NCBI GenBank assembly: GCA_020829485.1
Contig: JAIVFU010000047.1
Coordinates: forward strand, 1-53,825
Source: Nostoc sp. CHAB 5834
Lineage (GTDB): Bacteria; Cyanobacteriota; Cyanobacteriia; Cyanobacteriales; Nostocaceae
Reading direction: 5' to 3'
Length of the DNA: 53,825 nucleotides
The notes beneath the pieces are model-generated. The model did no database searches. It was given only the letters and a program-made list of their open reading frames with translations, and was not told the DNA's origin. This document shows, piece after piece, positions 44,392 through 52,832 of this stretch; the first letter of the stretch is position 1, and the number at the start of each line of letters is the position of its first letter. Made by a program: the position numbers and the translations under genes.

Positions 44392-44799
44392 AAAATCAAT
44401 TTTTTTGGCTGTAAATGCTTAAAATTTTCCCAATTACTCAATTAATCCACAGTGGAGCAAACATTATTTTCACCGGAAAATCTTGCTGAAAAGCTCATAT
44501 TTAATTTATCACTACAACAATAGGCATCCGTAACTGCTGATTGCCAATGTCGAAATCTAAGCAGTCAATTATCAAACTAGAACAGGTCGGCGGCAATAAA
44601 CTTACCATTTAATTACAGCCAGAAAGCCCAAAATTAAAACATGCGTGACTTTTGACTTTCGCCTTGCGGTACTAGCCCCCATAGACACCCGTTTTTTTGT
44701 TAGTATTCAAAAAAACCTATTGACACATTTTCAGATCAATTGTTTCTGATTTGTAAGTAAATGTAAACAATTGTTTCAAAAGAAAGCACCTGAGGTTTA
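44392..44799. other. Non-coding tail of the gene graveyard and rsfS upstream region
   Basis: Two short open frames, 44452-44523 and 44547-44612, have protein-like codons (VEQTLFSPENLAEKL, MSKSKQSIIKLEQVGGNKLT) but no recognisable family, and may be debris. A perfect TTGACA at 44720-44725 could be the -35 of rsfS, but no good -10 follows at normal spacing. Confidence 0.35.
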
Positions 44800-45258
44800 A
44801 TGACTGATTATTTCCAAGGCAATTTCCCATTACAATCTGTTCCACTGACGAAGAGTGTGGTAAAAAACCACGCCCAAACCGAAGAGGAGAGCGGAAAATT
44901 AGCTGCAACGATAGCAGAAGCTGGATCAGACCGCAAAGCGGGTGAGATTATATTGCTCAAAGTAGCAGAGGTATCTTACCTAGCTGATTACTTTGTGATG
45001 ATGACTGGCTATTCTAAAGTACAAGTCAGGGCGATCGCTCAAGCAATTGAAGGAAAGGTCGAAACTGAGTTGCAACGCCGTCCTATAAGGACAGAAGGAA
45101 AAATCGAGGGAAGTTGGGTACTACAAGATTACGGTGATGTGATCGTTCACATCATGATGCCCAAGGAACGAGAGTTTTATAATTTAGAAGCGTTCTGGAT
45201 TCATGCAGAGCGTATTTCCCTTCCAGAATCTGATGAGGGTGAGGGTAAGCCAACATGA
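44800..45258 (+). CDS. rsfS: Ribosome silencing factor RsfS
   Basis: A 152-residue protein of the RsfS (DUF143/Iojap) family. The core runs from ~42 to 140 with [40 protein letters not shown] and the very conserved [20 protein letters not shown]. RsfS binds L14 on the 50S subunit and blocks subunit joining under nutrient stress. The N-terminal ~40 residues are variable. Its end overlaps the start of the CGLD27-family gene by four bases (ATGA), so the two are coupled. Confidence 0.95.
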   Translation: MTDYFQGNFPLQSVPLTKSVVKNHAQTEEESGKLAATIAEAGSDRKAGEIILLKVAEVSYLADYFVMMTGYSKVQVRAIAQAIEGKVETELQRRPIRTEGKIEGSWVLQDYGDVIVHIMMPKEREFYNLEAFWIHAERISLPESDEGEGKPT

Positions 45259-45755
45259 TTAGGTCTTCGGTTTCAAACTGCCCAGTTCCTACAGACCAAC
45301 AACCGCTTAATGAGTACGAAGAGTTAAAAAATTCCTGGCTGTTTCGTGATACCACTTTAGATTTGCGCGAGTATATCACGAAAATAGCTTGGATTTGGGG
45401 TTTATCTTGGCTGGTTGCAGGGCCTGTGGCAGCAGCAAGTTTTCCTCCGAACAAGTATATTGCACATTTTATCCTCTGTGGTGCAGCCGCCGCGAGTGTT
45501 GGCGTAGTGCTGGCACTGGTAAGGTTGTACTTAGGCTGGTTTTACGTGTGTGATCGCCTTTGCAGCCCCACAGTCTTTTATGAAGAGTCAGGCTGGTACG
45601 ACGGCCAAACTTGGACAAAACCACAGGAAATCCTCAACCGCGATCGCTTGATTGTCGCATACGAAATCAAACCTATTCTGCGGCGGTTACAATTTACCTT
45701 TGCTGCCTTGGCGGGAATGTACGTTACTGGTACTATAGTTTGGCATTTGTTTTAA
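45255..45755 (+). CDS. CGLD27 family (DUF1230) membrane protein
   Basis: A 166-residue protein of the CGLD27/DUF1230 family, conserved in cyanobacteria and plastids. Marks are [40 protein letters not shown] and [20 protein letters not shown]. Two hydrophobic segments near 48-72 and 75-98, and one near the C-terminus, suggest a thylakoid or envelope location. The plant homolog is linked to photosynthetic acclimation and iron; the exact role is unknown. Its ATG overlaps the rsfS stop. Confidence 0.93.
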   Translation: MIRSSVSNCPVPTDQQPLNEYEELKNSWLFRDTTLDLREYITKIAWIWGLSWLVAGPVAAASFPPNKYIAHFILCGAAAASVGVVLALVRLYLGWFYVCDRLCSPTVFYEESGWYDGQTWTKPQEILNRDRLIVAYEIKPILRRLQFTFAALAGMYVTGTIVWHLF

Positions 45756-45812
45756 AGAGTTATTGGTCATTAGTCATTAGCTAAGGACTAATGACCAATG
45801 ACCAATGACTAA
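45756..45812. repeat. STRR hairpin array
   Basis: GTCATTA/GTCATTG units on the left are matched by CTAATGAC/CCAATGAC units on the right, forming a near-perfect hairpin between the CGLD27-family gene and the asparaginase gene. Confidence 0.85.
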
Positions 45813-45842
45813 TTAATTAAAAAAGGTAATAAATATAAACCC

Positions 45843-46796
45843 ATGACAATGGGAAAACGAACTCAAGCCACAGCACTGGAAGTCCGGTTGCTGCGGGAAG
45901 GTATTATTGAATCCAGGCATATAGTCCAGGCTGTTGTATGCGACGAACGAGGACGGGTTCTAACCGTTGCCGGGAATTCTGAAACTGCTGCATTTATCCG
46001 TTCAGCCCTCAAACCATTTCAGGCACTCGCAGTCACCACCACAGGTACACTGGAACGCTATGATCTCAGCGATCGCGACTTAGCAATTATCACAAGTTCC
46101 CATAAAGGAAGAATAGATCAAGTCCGACAGGTATTTAACATCCTTTGGCGGGCCGATCTTGACCCAACTATACTCCAGTGTCCAATTCCTGAAGGTAAGC
46201 ACAGTCCTCTGGAATACAATTGCTCTGGTAAACATGCCGGAATGTTAGCCGTTTGTCAGCAACGCCGTTGGCCCTTAAATAACTACTTGGATCGCAAGCA
46301 CCCAATACAGCAGTTGATTTTGGGCAAAGTAGCAGAGTTGCTGCGAATGCCAGCAGCAGAATTTATCAGCGCTCATGATGACTGTGGCGCACCAACTTAT
46401 TTGATGCAACTCGGTCACATGGCATCTTTATATGCGCTGCTAGCCTCTAGTACCAATCTGGATATGGAGCGTATTGTCCGTGCTATGACTCATCACCCCG
46501 CTATGGTAGCAGGAGATGGAGAATTTGATACGGAACTGATGCGCTTAACTCCAGGGGAACTGGTCAGTAAAACTGGTGCCGAAGGAGTGCAGTGCATTGG
46601 TAGACTCGGCGAAGGCTTGGGATTGGCAATCAAAGTCATGGATGGGGCAAAACGAGCAAAATACGCCGTGGCTATTCACTTACTCCAGCAAATGGGTTGG
46701 ATTAGTCCCAGCGCCGCCGAAAGCCTCTGTGAAAAGTTTGTCACCTTAGGAAAATACAAGCGTTTAGAAGTAATTGGAGAATTATCATTTTTGTAG
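45843..46796 (+). CDS. Asparaginase (L-asparaginase II family)
   Basis: A 317-residue protein of the bacterial asparaginase II family that is unrelated to the classical AnsA/AnsB fold signature. Marks are EVRLLREGIIESRHIVQAVV, RSALKPFQALAVTTTG, NCSGKHAGMLAVCQQRRWPL and SAHDDCGAPTYLMQLGHMAS. It is expected to hydrolyse asparagine to aspartate and ammonia, or a similar amide. It has no signal peptide and is probably cytoplasmic. The HIP1-rich codons (GCGATCGCGA) are typical of the chromosome. It directly precedes the initiator tRNA gene. Confidence 0.9.
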   Translation: MTMGKRTQATALEVRLLREGIIESRHIVQAVVCDERGRVLTVAGNSETAAFIRSALKPFQALAVTTTGTLERYDLSDRDLAIITSSHKGRIDQVRQVFNILWRADLDPTILQCPIPEGKHSPLEYNCSGKHAGMLAVCQQRRWPLNNYLDRKHPIQQLILGKVAELLRMPAAEFISAHDDCGAPTYLMQLGHMASLYALLASSTNLDMERIVRAMTHHPAMVAGDGEFDTELMRLTPGELVSKTGAEGVQCIGRLGEGLGLAIKVMDGAKRAKYAVAIHLLQQMGWISPSAAESLCEKFVTLGKYKRLEVIGELSFL

Positions 46797-46825
46797 TTGC
46801 CAAACTCTTGACTATAGGTTATGAT
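46797..46825 (+). promoter_or_regulatory. Promoter of the initiator tRNA gene
   Basis: TTGCCA and TATGAT are separated by exactly 17 bases, with the tRNA 5' end 18 bases after the -10. The -35 overlaps the last bases just after the asparaginase stop codon. Confidence 0.7.
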
Positions 46826-46842
46826 AAAAAGGTCAAGAGCGA

Positions 46843-46919
<77 letters not shown>

Positions 46920-46930
46920 AATGAATGATG

Positions 46931-46973
46931 AAACAAAACCCTGTTTTCTTAAAAGATTACAGGGTTTTGTTTT
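46931..46973 (+). terminator. Rho-independent terminator of the tRNA gene
   Basis: AAACAAAACCCTGT and ACAGGGTTTTGTTT form a 14-bp perfect stem with a 14-base loop, and a T-rich right side (GTTTTGTTTT). It begins 11 bases after the tRNA. Confidence 0.88.
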
Positions 46974-47003
46974 ATGCTGATTGTCAGCTACTCAGTTTTA
47001 CAA

Positions 47004-47168
47004 ATGGACACAAAGCTTAAGGGAGATATAGCAGAACAAGCTGCTATTCTTCATGCCTTAAAGCGTGGTTGGGGAGTTTTGAAACCTGTTGGTGATAGAC
47101 TACCTTATGATTTAGTATTTGATGTTGAGGGAACTCTAATTAAGTTCTTTTTCAATCAGATCGATTAA
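47004..47168 (+). pseudogene. Truncated PD-(D/E)XK endonuclease of the I-Ssp6803I family
   Basis: A 54-codon frame. It reads MDTKLKGDIAEQAAILHALK, then RGWGVLKPVGDRLPYDLVFD and VEGTLIK, after which it ends in KFFFNQID. This matches the N-terminal third of the PD-(D/E)XK family typified by the group I intron endonuclease I-Ssp6803I. Catalytic Glu11 and Asp36 are present, but the following strand with the QxK residues is lost. The last 11 codons are the antisense of the neighbouring gene's 3' end, so the truncation joint is near 47140. It could be cut by deletion; no product activity is expected. Confidence 0.72.
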
Positions 47169-47519
47169 TTCTAAGATATTCCGAGATTCGCTCGATTCTA
47201 CGTTGGATTCTTCGGTAATATGGACATGGTGCGGGAAGTTAGGTAAATTGGGAAAATGCTCTACGTTATCCCAACGCCTCCTCAATTTTTCCTTGCTTTC
47301 ATCCATCCATTGATAACGATAACCAAGAGTAACACAACTCCCTTCTCTGATAGTAAAAGACTCAGCAATTTCCAGAAAATCACCGTTCTTTAAAGTTAAT
47401 CTGGCACGAAAGTAACCCCGATTAAGTAAAGTTCTTTCATCAACAATTACAGCTGCATAAACTATTGAACTTTCATTCAGTTTTGTTTTCACCTTGCTAA
47501 TATAATCGTGGAGTTCCAT
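47136..47519 (-). CDS. TumE-like (DUF6516) toxin-type protein
   Basis: A 127-residue protein of the family formerly called DUF6516, now linked to TumE-type toxins. Marks are YAAVIVDERTLLNRGYFRAR, LTLKNGDFLEIAESFTIREG and YRYQWMDESKEKLRRRWDNV, with a C-terminal PNFPHHVHITEES, which is rich in His. The start lies seven bases after the upstream small gene, so they form a two-gene operon of toxin-antitoxin type. The function is inferred from family and order only. Confidence 0.78.
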   Translation of the reverse strand: MELHDYISKVKTKLNESSIVYAAVIVDERTLLNRGYFRARLTLKNGDFLEIAESFTIREGSCVTLGYRYQWMDESKEKLRRRWDNVEHFPNLPNFPHHVHITEESNVESSESRNILELIDLIEKELN

Positions 47520-47526
47520 CAGAAAA

Positions 47527-47838
47527 TTAACTCTGAGTAGATGCTAATTGTTTTTGTGTATTATCCCATATTTCATAGAATACACTCCACTCAAAAAAGT
47601 CCATTGCATCTCCTAATTTACCAGCTTTAAATTGCTGATAAAAACTGCTTGATGACATATCATATTGCGCTTCAAATGTTTTTAAGCGATTCTCTAAGTC
47701 TAATATATCTTTCTGAATTGACTGAGGAACTTTTAAAGATGGCGCTGCGGCAGTAATTTTTGTTTCTAAAAGTTCGCGTTCTTCTTCAGATAAGGATAAA
47801 ATAATCTGCGCTATACATTCAACTAATTTTGTATTCAT
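47527..47838 (-). CDS. Putative antitoxin partner of the TumE-like protein
   Basis: A 103-residue acidic protein, mainly helical: IAQIILSLSEEERELLETKI, DILDLENRLKTFEAQYDMSS and SFYQQFKAGKLGDAMDFFEW. Helical proteins with the ending GDAMDFFEWSVFYE are frequently encoded just before DUF6516 genes in cyanobacteria. No clear DNA-binding motif is seen. It is upstream in the operon, as antitoxins usually are, and may bind and neutralise the neighbour. Confidence 0.72.
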   Translation of the reverse strand: MNTKLVECIAQIILSLSEEERELLETKITAAAPSLKVPQSIQKDILDLENRLKTFEAQYDMSSSSFYQQFKAGKLGDAMDFFEWSVFYEIWDNTQKQLASTQS

Positions 47839-47886
47839 ATTTATTTATCCTATAAATCTTAGACTCTTGGGATAACTCAATGTTAG

Positions 47887-48066
47887 CTTAGTAAAGATTT
47901 GCGTAGAGTTGTAGCATTTTATGTTGAATTAGCTTGGACTACTGATCATAGTGAGGCTTGGGAGTTAATTTTACAGGTATCTATAGGTAAAGAAAGTTGT
48001 GTTCGATCGCCTGTTAAATTCCCAGAAGCAGGACTTTAATCTATTCTGGAAGAAATAGCAATCTAA
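47887..48066 (+). pseudogene. Small coding remnant of unknown origin
   Basis: A 50-codon frame without a start codon (LSKDLRRVVAFYVELAWTTD, then SEAWELILQVSIGKESC) ends at TAA (48037-48039). In the same frame after the stop comes SILEEIAI and a second TAA. It looks like the end of a gene with a premature stop. I cannot name the family. It lies between the TumE-like operon and the GTPase gene. Confidence 0.35.
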
Positions 48067-48081
48067 AAGGCGCGGAGAATC

Positions 48082-49539
48082 ATGGTTGTGAAGTTGCAGC
48101 GACCAATTTTAGTGGGAGGATTGGGACTGTCCTTTTCTCTATCGATGTTGGACAGTTGGCACGATTCTATAGTGCAGGTGGGTGAGTTTGGTTTATTGAG
48201 TGCTTTAGCTGTAGGCGGTGGTTTGTGGTTATTCCAAAAAAATCGCCCGAAAGACAGTTTAGAGCAGCTAGATGGTATGGTGGTGGAGCGGGCGACTGTA
48301 GAAAGTGCGATCGCTAAAACTGAAACTGTAATAAACCAGCTGGCACAAGAAGCAGAAAACCACACAGCATTAGAGACACTCAGAGAACAAGTTGCCCAAT
48401 TGTTGTTGGAGTTAGACAGACAAGAAATTAAAGTTGCTGTGGCTGGCGGTAAATCTGTAGGTAAAAGCACTTTAATTAAAGTGCTAAAGGAAAATGTCGA
48501 GACACGAAACTTGGTGTCTCTAGAAGAAACAGCACCTTTATTTAGAGAAGCGGGTGACAATTCAGATGCAGCTATTTTGGCAGAAGTGGCAAAATCTGAT
48601 TTTGTTCTGTTCTTGACAAACGGTGATTTGACAGACTCAGAATTTCAAGCCTTACAGCAGCTAAAAGCAGCAAATCAGCCCACAATCCTGGTTTTGAACA
48701 AACAAGACCAGTATTTAGCCGATGAAAGCGCTAGCATCTTGCTGTCATTGAAACAGCGAATGCAGGGAAATGTAGTTGCAACTGCCGCCTCTCCCATCCC
48801 CATCAAAGTCCGAAAGCATGAAGCTGATGGTTCTGTGCAAGAGTGGATGGAACAACCAGCGCCAAACATCCAGCAGTTGACGCAGCAGTTGGGTGAAGTT
48901 TTAGTACAGCAGGGACAAAGGCTAGTTTGGGTAACAACCATGAGAAAAGCCGGGTTGTTGAAAGCTGAGGCGAAAAACTGGTTGAATGGAACCAGACGCG
49001 ATCGCGCTACCCCTATTATTGAACAATATCAATGGATAGCTGCTGCTGCTGCCTTTGCTAACCCAGTCCCAGCCCTTGACATTTTAGCAACTGCGGCAAT
49101 TAATGCTCAGATGGTAATGGATTTGGGTAATATCTATCAGCAGAAATTTTCCTTGGAACAGGCGCAAACCGTAGCTGGAACAATGGGAAGTTTGATGCTG
49201 AAACTCGGTTTAGTTGAACTTTCTACGAATGCTATTAGTACTGTTCTAAAAAGTAATGCTGTTACCTTTGTTGCTGGTGGCGTAGTGCAGGGAGTCAGTG
49301 CAGCTTATCTGACTAGAGTTGCAGGGTTAAGTCTAGTTGAGTATTTCCAACAGCAGGAAATAGCAATAGATTCTGGTACTAGTTTGAATTTGGAGAATTT
49401 GCGGCAAACATTGCAAAAAGTATTTCAGCAAAATCAGCAGATTGGGTTTTTGCAAGGTTTTGTTAAGCAAGGCATGAAGCGTTTGTTGCCGCTTGTGCAG
49501 CCGATTGAAGTAGTTGGTGTTCAGAAAGCGGTGGGATAA
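48082..49539 (+). CDS. GTP-binding protein with DUF697 domain
   Basis: A 485-residue protein. Two N-terminal hydrophobic segments (~8-25, ~35-52) precede a GTPase domain with P-loop GGKSVGKST (122-130), a DxxG-like switch and the NKQD base-specificity motif near 206-209. The C-terminal part resembles DUF697 (WIAAAAAFANPVPALDILAT, LVELSTNAISTVLKS), a membrane-associated helical domain. It is similar to the cyanobacterial Slr1306-type GTPases. The role is unknown; membrane remodelling or stress functions are proposed for related dynamin-like proteins. The ATG is preceded by GGAG at normal distance. Confidence 0.85.
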   Translation: MVVKLQRPILVGGLGLSFSLSMLDSWHDSIVQVGEFGLLSALAVGGGLWLFQKNRPKDSLEQLDGMVVERATVESAIAKTETVINQLAQEAENHTALETLREQVAQLLLELDRQEIKVAVAGGKSVGKSTLIKVLKENVETRNLVSLEETAPLFREAGDNSDAAILAEVAKSDFVLFLTNGDLTDSEFQALQQLKAANQPTILVLNKQDQYLADESASILLSLKQRMQGNVVATAASPIPIKVRKHEADGSVQEWMEQPAPNIQQLTQQLGEVLVQQGQRLVWVTTMRKAGLLKAEAKNWLNGTRRDRATPIIEQYQWIAAAAAFANPVPALDILATAAINAQMVMDLGNIYQQKFSLEQAQTVAGTMGSLMLKLGLVELSTNAISTVLKSNAVTFVAGGVVQGVSAAYLTRVAGLSLVEYFQQQEIAIDSGTSLNLENLRQTLQKVFQQNQQIGFLQGFVKQGMKRLLPLVQPIEVVGVQKAVG

Positions 49540-49640
49540 TCTCATACACAGGATTACCAAATTTTAGATTTTGGATTTTGGATTTTGGATTGAATGATTC
49601 AAAATCCAAAATTTAAACTTTTTTCAAAGCCAATTTTTTA

Positions 49641-49694
49641 AACGAACCGCAATCGCGCAGCGTCTCGTTAGAGAAGAACGCAAAGGACACAAAG
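49641..49694 (+). repeat. Composite dispersed repeat, copy B (nested 24-bp unit)
   Basis: AACGAACCGCA, then the 24-bp unit with CGCGCAGCGTCTCGT (49652-49675), then GAACGCAAAGGACACAAAG. Compared with copy A near 0.2 kb, the unit sits nine bases earlier in the host repeat. Confidence 0.72.
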
Positions 49695-49798
49695 AAAGAA
49701 AGAAATGCTTAACTGAACTATATTGCAATATAAAATCCAAAATTCAAAATCCAAAAATGGCTGACATCTGCCTAGTGCTGTAGGTAAACCTAAAATTT

Positions 49799-49823
49799 AC
49801 CCAAGCCTAATTTAGGCTTGGGT
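49799..49823. terminator. Bidirectional terminator hairpin
   Basis: ACCCAAGCCTAA and TTAGGCTTGGGT form a near-perfect stem with a tiny loop, followed by GTATTTA on the plus strand. It is located between the convergent GTPase and sugar transferase genes. Confidence 0.75.
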
Positions 49824-49881
49824 GTATTTAACAATTATTGTGATTGGGAGTTAACAAAAAATTGTGAATAAGGGTAATTAG

Positions 49882-50931
49882 CTAAACAGCACCACTGTTT
49901 CTATTAAACAGAATAGCTATAGTTTTGAAAATTAGCTTTAAATCGTACACCAAACTCCAATTTTTTTGATACTGCAAATCTAGGCGAATTACATCTTCAA
50001 AACTACGGACTGTAGACCGTCCATTCACTTGCCATTCGCCAGTCATACCAGGTTTTACATCTAAACGTTGCCACTCTGGTACTTCGTAGCGTTCCACTTC
50101 ATCGGGTGTAGGTGGTCGAGTACCTACTAAACTCATTTCTCCTTTGAGAACGTTCCAAAATTGGGGTAATTCATCAAGACTAGTTCGCCGTAAAAAGCGC
50201 CCTATTTTGGTAACTCTGGGGTCATTCTCATTCTTGAAAAAAGCACCTTGCACTTGGTTTTGAACTTGGGATTTTTTCGCTTCTGCATCCACACACATAG
50301 AGCGGAATTTCCAAATCTTAAACTGTTTTCCCATCCAACCACAACGGATTTGACTAAAGAAAATGGGACCGGGATCATTAATTTGAATAGCGATCGCAAT
50401 CGGAATAAATAAAACTCCTGTAATTAATAAACCGACCACTGACCCTACAATGTCTAACAACCGTTTCATCCAAGATGCCACAGAAGGGTGAGTAGTGGGT
50501 AACTGTTCTACTTTCCGGGAAGTTGTCTTGCGATTATCTACTAAGTCTTCCTGTTTGATTAGCGGCTCATCATCTACAAGCTCTAAGGGAAAAACCTGAT
50601 CCAATCCTGTGAGTTTTAGGACTGCCATTATTTGAGGTGTTACATTCCGCAGTGTTAATGTAATCCCTTGAGTCTGGGCGTATTTAAAATTACTGACCAG
50701 GGCACCTAAGCCACTACTATCCATAAAAGTAGTTTGGTGAAAGTCAATGATGATTTGCTTAGGATGTGAATTAGGCTGGATTAAGCTTTGGCAGGTTTGC
50801 TTAAAACCTAATGCCTCCAGCACACTCAACCGCTTAGGCATCTGCACTATAGCCGTGTCGTTTAGGGAATTCACTGGAAAATCGACCTCTGTCGGTTGGC
50901 TAGTCATGAAGCTCTGCACTTTCGTTGCCAT
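49882..50931 (-). CDS. STAS-domain / bacterial sugar transferase fusion
   Basis: A 349-residue protein. Residues ~15-112 form a STAS domain like anti-sigma-factor antagonists, with the phosphorylation-site motif MDSSGLG (Asp71-Ser72-Ser73). Residues ~145-349 form a polyprenyl-phosphate sugar-1-phosphate transferase, with a membrane helix (~150-175), [53 protein letters not shown] and [12 protein letters not shown]. The transferase half starts exopolysaccharide synthesis on a lipid carrier. The ATG at 50931 is chosen because STAS starts just after it; the frame continues upstream over the queE promoter but is not family-like. The STAS half suggests control by a phosphorylation partner switch. 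Confidence 0.92.
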   Translation of the reverse strand: MATKVQSFMTSQPTEVDFPVNSLNDTAIVQMPKRLSVLEALGFKQTCQSLIQPNSHPKQIIIDFHQTTFMDSSGLGALVSNFKYAQTQGITLTLRNVTPQIMAVLKLTGLDQVFPLELVDDEPLIKQEDLVDNRKTTSRKVEQLPTTHPSVASWMKRLLDIVGSVVGLLITGVLFIPIAIAIQINDPGPIFFSQIRCGWMGKQFKIWKFRSMCVDAEAKKSQVQNQVQGAFFKNENDPRVTKIGRFLRRTSLDELPQFWNVLKGEMSLVGTRPPTPDEVERYEVPEWQRLDVKPGMTGEWQVNGRSTVRSFEDVIRLDLQYQKNWSLVYDLKLIFKTIAILFNRNSGAV

Positions 50932-51129
50932 GTATAATGTAATCTGCCAAACATTATTTTGTCCTAGAAAATTACCTAACCTAATATTGGAATCAGTAGT
51001 AATAAGGACTAATTTTGATTTACCGGGGCTGAGATTGGAGATCGCTAGCGACGATTCACAATAGAACAAGAAGCCAAAAAACATCCTTGTTGTTGTGCCG
51101 ACGCAGCGCGATCGCGTTGCTCTCATGAA
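50932..51129. promoter_or_regulatory. Divergent promoter region, sugar transferase and queE
   Basis: 198 bases separate the divergent start codons. No perfect sigma-70 pair is seen. A HIP1-like GCGCGATCGCG lies just before queE (near 51107-51117). Regulation may be shared, but this is not shown. Confidence 0.35.
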
Positions 51130-51927
51130 ATGATTGCTAAAAATACGGTTACACCTACCGCACGCCTGATTGAAATCTTCTCTGCCATTCAAGGGGAAGG
51201 ACTAAATGTAGGGACGCGTCAGATATTTATTCGTTTTGCTTTGTGTGATTTGCGCTGTCAATTTTGTGATAGTGCCCACACTTGGAATGCACCTGCTAGT
51301 TGTCGGATAGAGCGATCGCCTGGATTGCGCGACTTTGAAATCCACTCTAACCCTGTCTCTCTACCCATACTAATCGAATGGGTGGAACGACAAAATGTAC
51401 CTTCTCTACACGATAGCATTAGCTTAACTGGGGGCGAACCACTTCTTCATGCCCCATTTTTAATGCAGTTTCTACCCGAAGTGCGAGCCATAACTGGTCT
51501 ACCTATATACTTAGAAACTGGCGGACATCGCCCAGAACAACTAGCAATGATTCTCCCTTACTTAGACTCTGTAGGTATGGATTTGAAATTGCCCAGTGTT
51601 AGCGGCGAAAGTCATTGGCAAGAACATGCGAAATTTCTCCAATTATGTCATGACTCATATTTAAATGTTTTTGTCAAGATAATTGTGTCTCAAAACACAG
51701 ATCCAGGCGAGTTGGAACGTTCAGCTTCGTTGGTGGCAGAGGTTAGTCCAGATATCTCAGTATTTTTACAACCTGTTACGCCTTTGCCAGTATCTGAACA
51801 ATTCTCCCCAATACCTGCGCTTGCCCCTACGCCCGATCAAGTTTTGACGTGGCAAGCTTTGATGAAGGGGTTTGTCAAGCATGTGCGTGTGATCCCTCAG
51901 ACGCATAAAATGCTGAACCAACTGTAA
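51130..51927 (+). CDS. queE: 7-carboxy-7-deazaguanine synthase
   Basis: A 265-residue radical SAM enzyme of the queuosine / 7-deazaguanine pathway that converts 6-carboxy-tetrahydropterin to 7-carboxy-7-deazaguanine. The cluster motif is CDLRCQFC (Cys39, Cys43, Cys46). QGEGLNVGTRQIFIRF lies before it. SLTGGEPLLH and YLETGGHRPEQL are further marks. The spacing CxxxCxxC fits the QueE group. It is followed by a strong hairpin terminator. No other queuosine gene is in this window. Confidence 0.95.
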   Translation: MIAKNTVTPTARLIEIFSAIQGEGLNVGTRQIFIRFALCDLRCQFCDSAHTWNAPASCRIERSPGLRDFEIHSNPVSLPILIEWVERQNVPSLHDSISLTGGEPLLHAPFLMQFLPEVRAITGLPIYLETGGHRPEQLAMILPYLDSVGMDLKLPSVSGESHWQEHAKFLQLCHDSYLNVFVKIIVSQNTDPGELERSASLVAEVSPDISVFLQPVTPLPVSEQFSPIPALAPTPDQVLTWQALMKGFVKHVRVIPQTHKMLNQL

Positions 51928-51998
51928 AAATTCCTGTAAAATTTGAGTTTGATAAAGATGTAGTCAAGAAAAAAGTAAGATTGTATGAAATCGTTATT

Positions 51999-52032
51999 GG
52001 GCTGCTGCCACTAATCAAAGAGGCAGCAGCCC
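51999..52032 (+). terminator. Hairpin after queE
   Basis: GGGCTGCTGCC and GGCAGCAGCCC form a perfect 11-bp G/C-rich stem with a 12-base loop, 71 bases after the queE stop. There is no U-tract, so it may also act as an RNA-stability element. Confidence 0.6.
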
Positions 52033-52083
52033 CCTCACTAGGCATTCTCAGTTGGAGACACAGTGAAGAGTGAGAACAAGGAC

Positions 52084-52103
52084 AGACGCGATTAATCGCG
52101 TCT
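52084..52103. repeat. 20-bp palindromic repeat, copy 9
   Basis: A perfect AGACGCGATTAATCGCGTCT seven bases before the end of the convergent DUF3318 gene. Confidence 0.9.
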
Positions 52104-52110
52104 CTACTAA

Positions 52111-52755
52111 TTACAACCCGCCTTCATCTGGAGTTTTGGATTTAGCTTTTGCCTTATTGGCACTGCGTTTGAGTGCAGAGAGCCTTGCTTCGTATTTCGA
52201 GCGTTGGCGCTTACTAGGAGTATTGTCAATCAGGGTTTTTAAGGCGCTACCAAGACTCTTGTAGGCATTGGGGAGACTATAACCAAAACGAGTTGCCAAA
52301 GCGATCGCTTTCTCATCAGCATTGAGCAATTCTCTCAGTTGCTTTTCCCCACTATTCTTTTGGTACAGTCGCCAGCCTGACACGCCACACAGCGACAAAG
52401 CTAACACCAGAAGCAATCCATCTTGTACCCACAATTCGCCTACAGCACCACCTAAACCGATGGCTAGTGCTGCCATTTCCCAACCATCTTTAGGAATTGT
52501 GTCATTTTGAACGCGAGCAACTTCATGCCAGAACAGCAGATTACGCTGATCCATTGCGAGGGCATCCCATTTCACCAAGTCAATTTGAATTTCTACCTGG
52601 TCTTTACCAATTTCTTCGCAACGAACCAGGGGTGGATTGACCTCAGTTGTGCCTTCAACCGTGACCCAGCTCTGTAATTCTGGCGGTAATAAGCCTTTCA
52701 ACCGCCGTAGTTCACTCATTTCCGCTTTGGCAGAGGAGGTTGCATAGGATGTCAT
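52111..52755 (-). CDS. DUF3318 family membrane protein
   Basis: A 214-residue protein of the cyanobacterial DUF3318 family: MSELRRLKGLLPPELQSWVT, WDALAMDQRNLLFWHEVARV and DGWEMAALAIGLGGAVGELW. Two membrane segments near 93-112 and 113-131 (LLLVLALSLCGVSGWRLYQK). The C-terminal tail is lysine-rich and helical. The function is unknown. It lies 77 bases from the next gene on the same strand. Confidence 0.9.
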   Translation of the reverse strand: MTSYATSSAKAEMSELRRLKGLLPPELQSWVTVEGTTEVNPPLVRCEEIGKDQVEIQIDLVKWDALAMDQRNLLFWHEVARVQNDTIPKDGWEMAALAIGLGGAVGELWVQDGLLLVLALSLCGVSGWRLYQKNSGEKQLRELLNADEKAIALATRFGYSLPNAYKSLGSALKTLIDNTPSKRQRSKYEARLSALKRSANKAKAKSKTPDEGGL

Positions 52756-52832
52756 AATATCCAGCCCCAGAAAATTTCAGTATATAGTGAGGGTATCACT
52801 TTGGAGTATAGCGATTTAAGTGATGATCCGTC

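Larger units (their letters stand above)
49540..49881. repeat. Repeat-rich gap between convergent genes
   Basis: The gap holds a TTTTGGA/TCCAAAA heptamer hairpin (49560-49620), composite repeat copy B (49641-49694), further CCAAAAT units (49735-49757) and a terminator hairpin (49799-49823). No gene is present. Confidence 0.8.

Noticed and set aside
44720..44725. TTGACA as a definite rsfS promoter
   Set aside because: No acceptable -10 at 16-18 bases; kept only as a note in the region entry.
50932..51192. N-terminal extension of the sugar transferase
   Set aside because: The extension overlaps queE, lacks homology-like features and precedes a good ATG at the STAS start.
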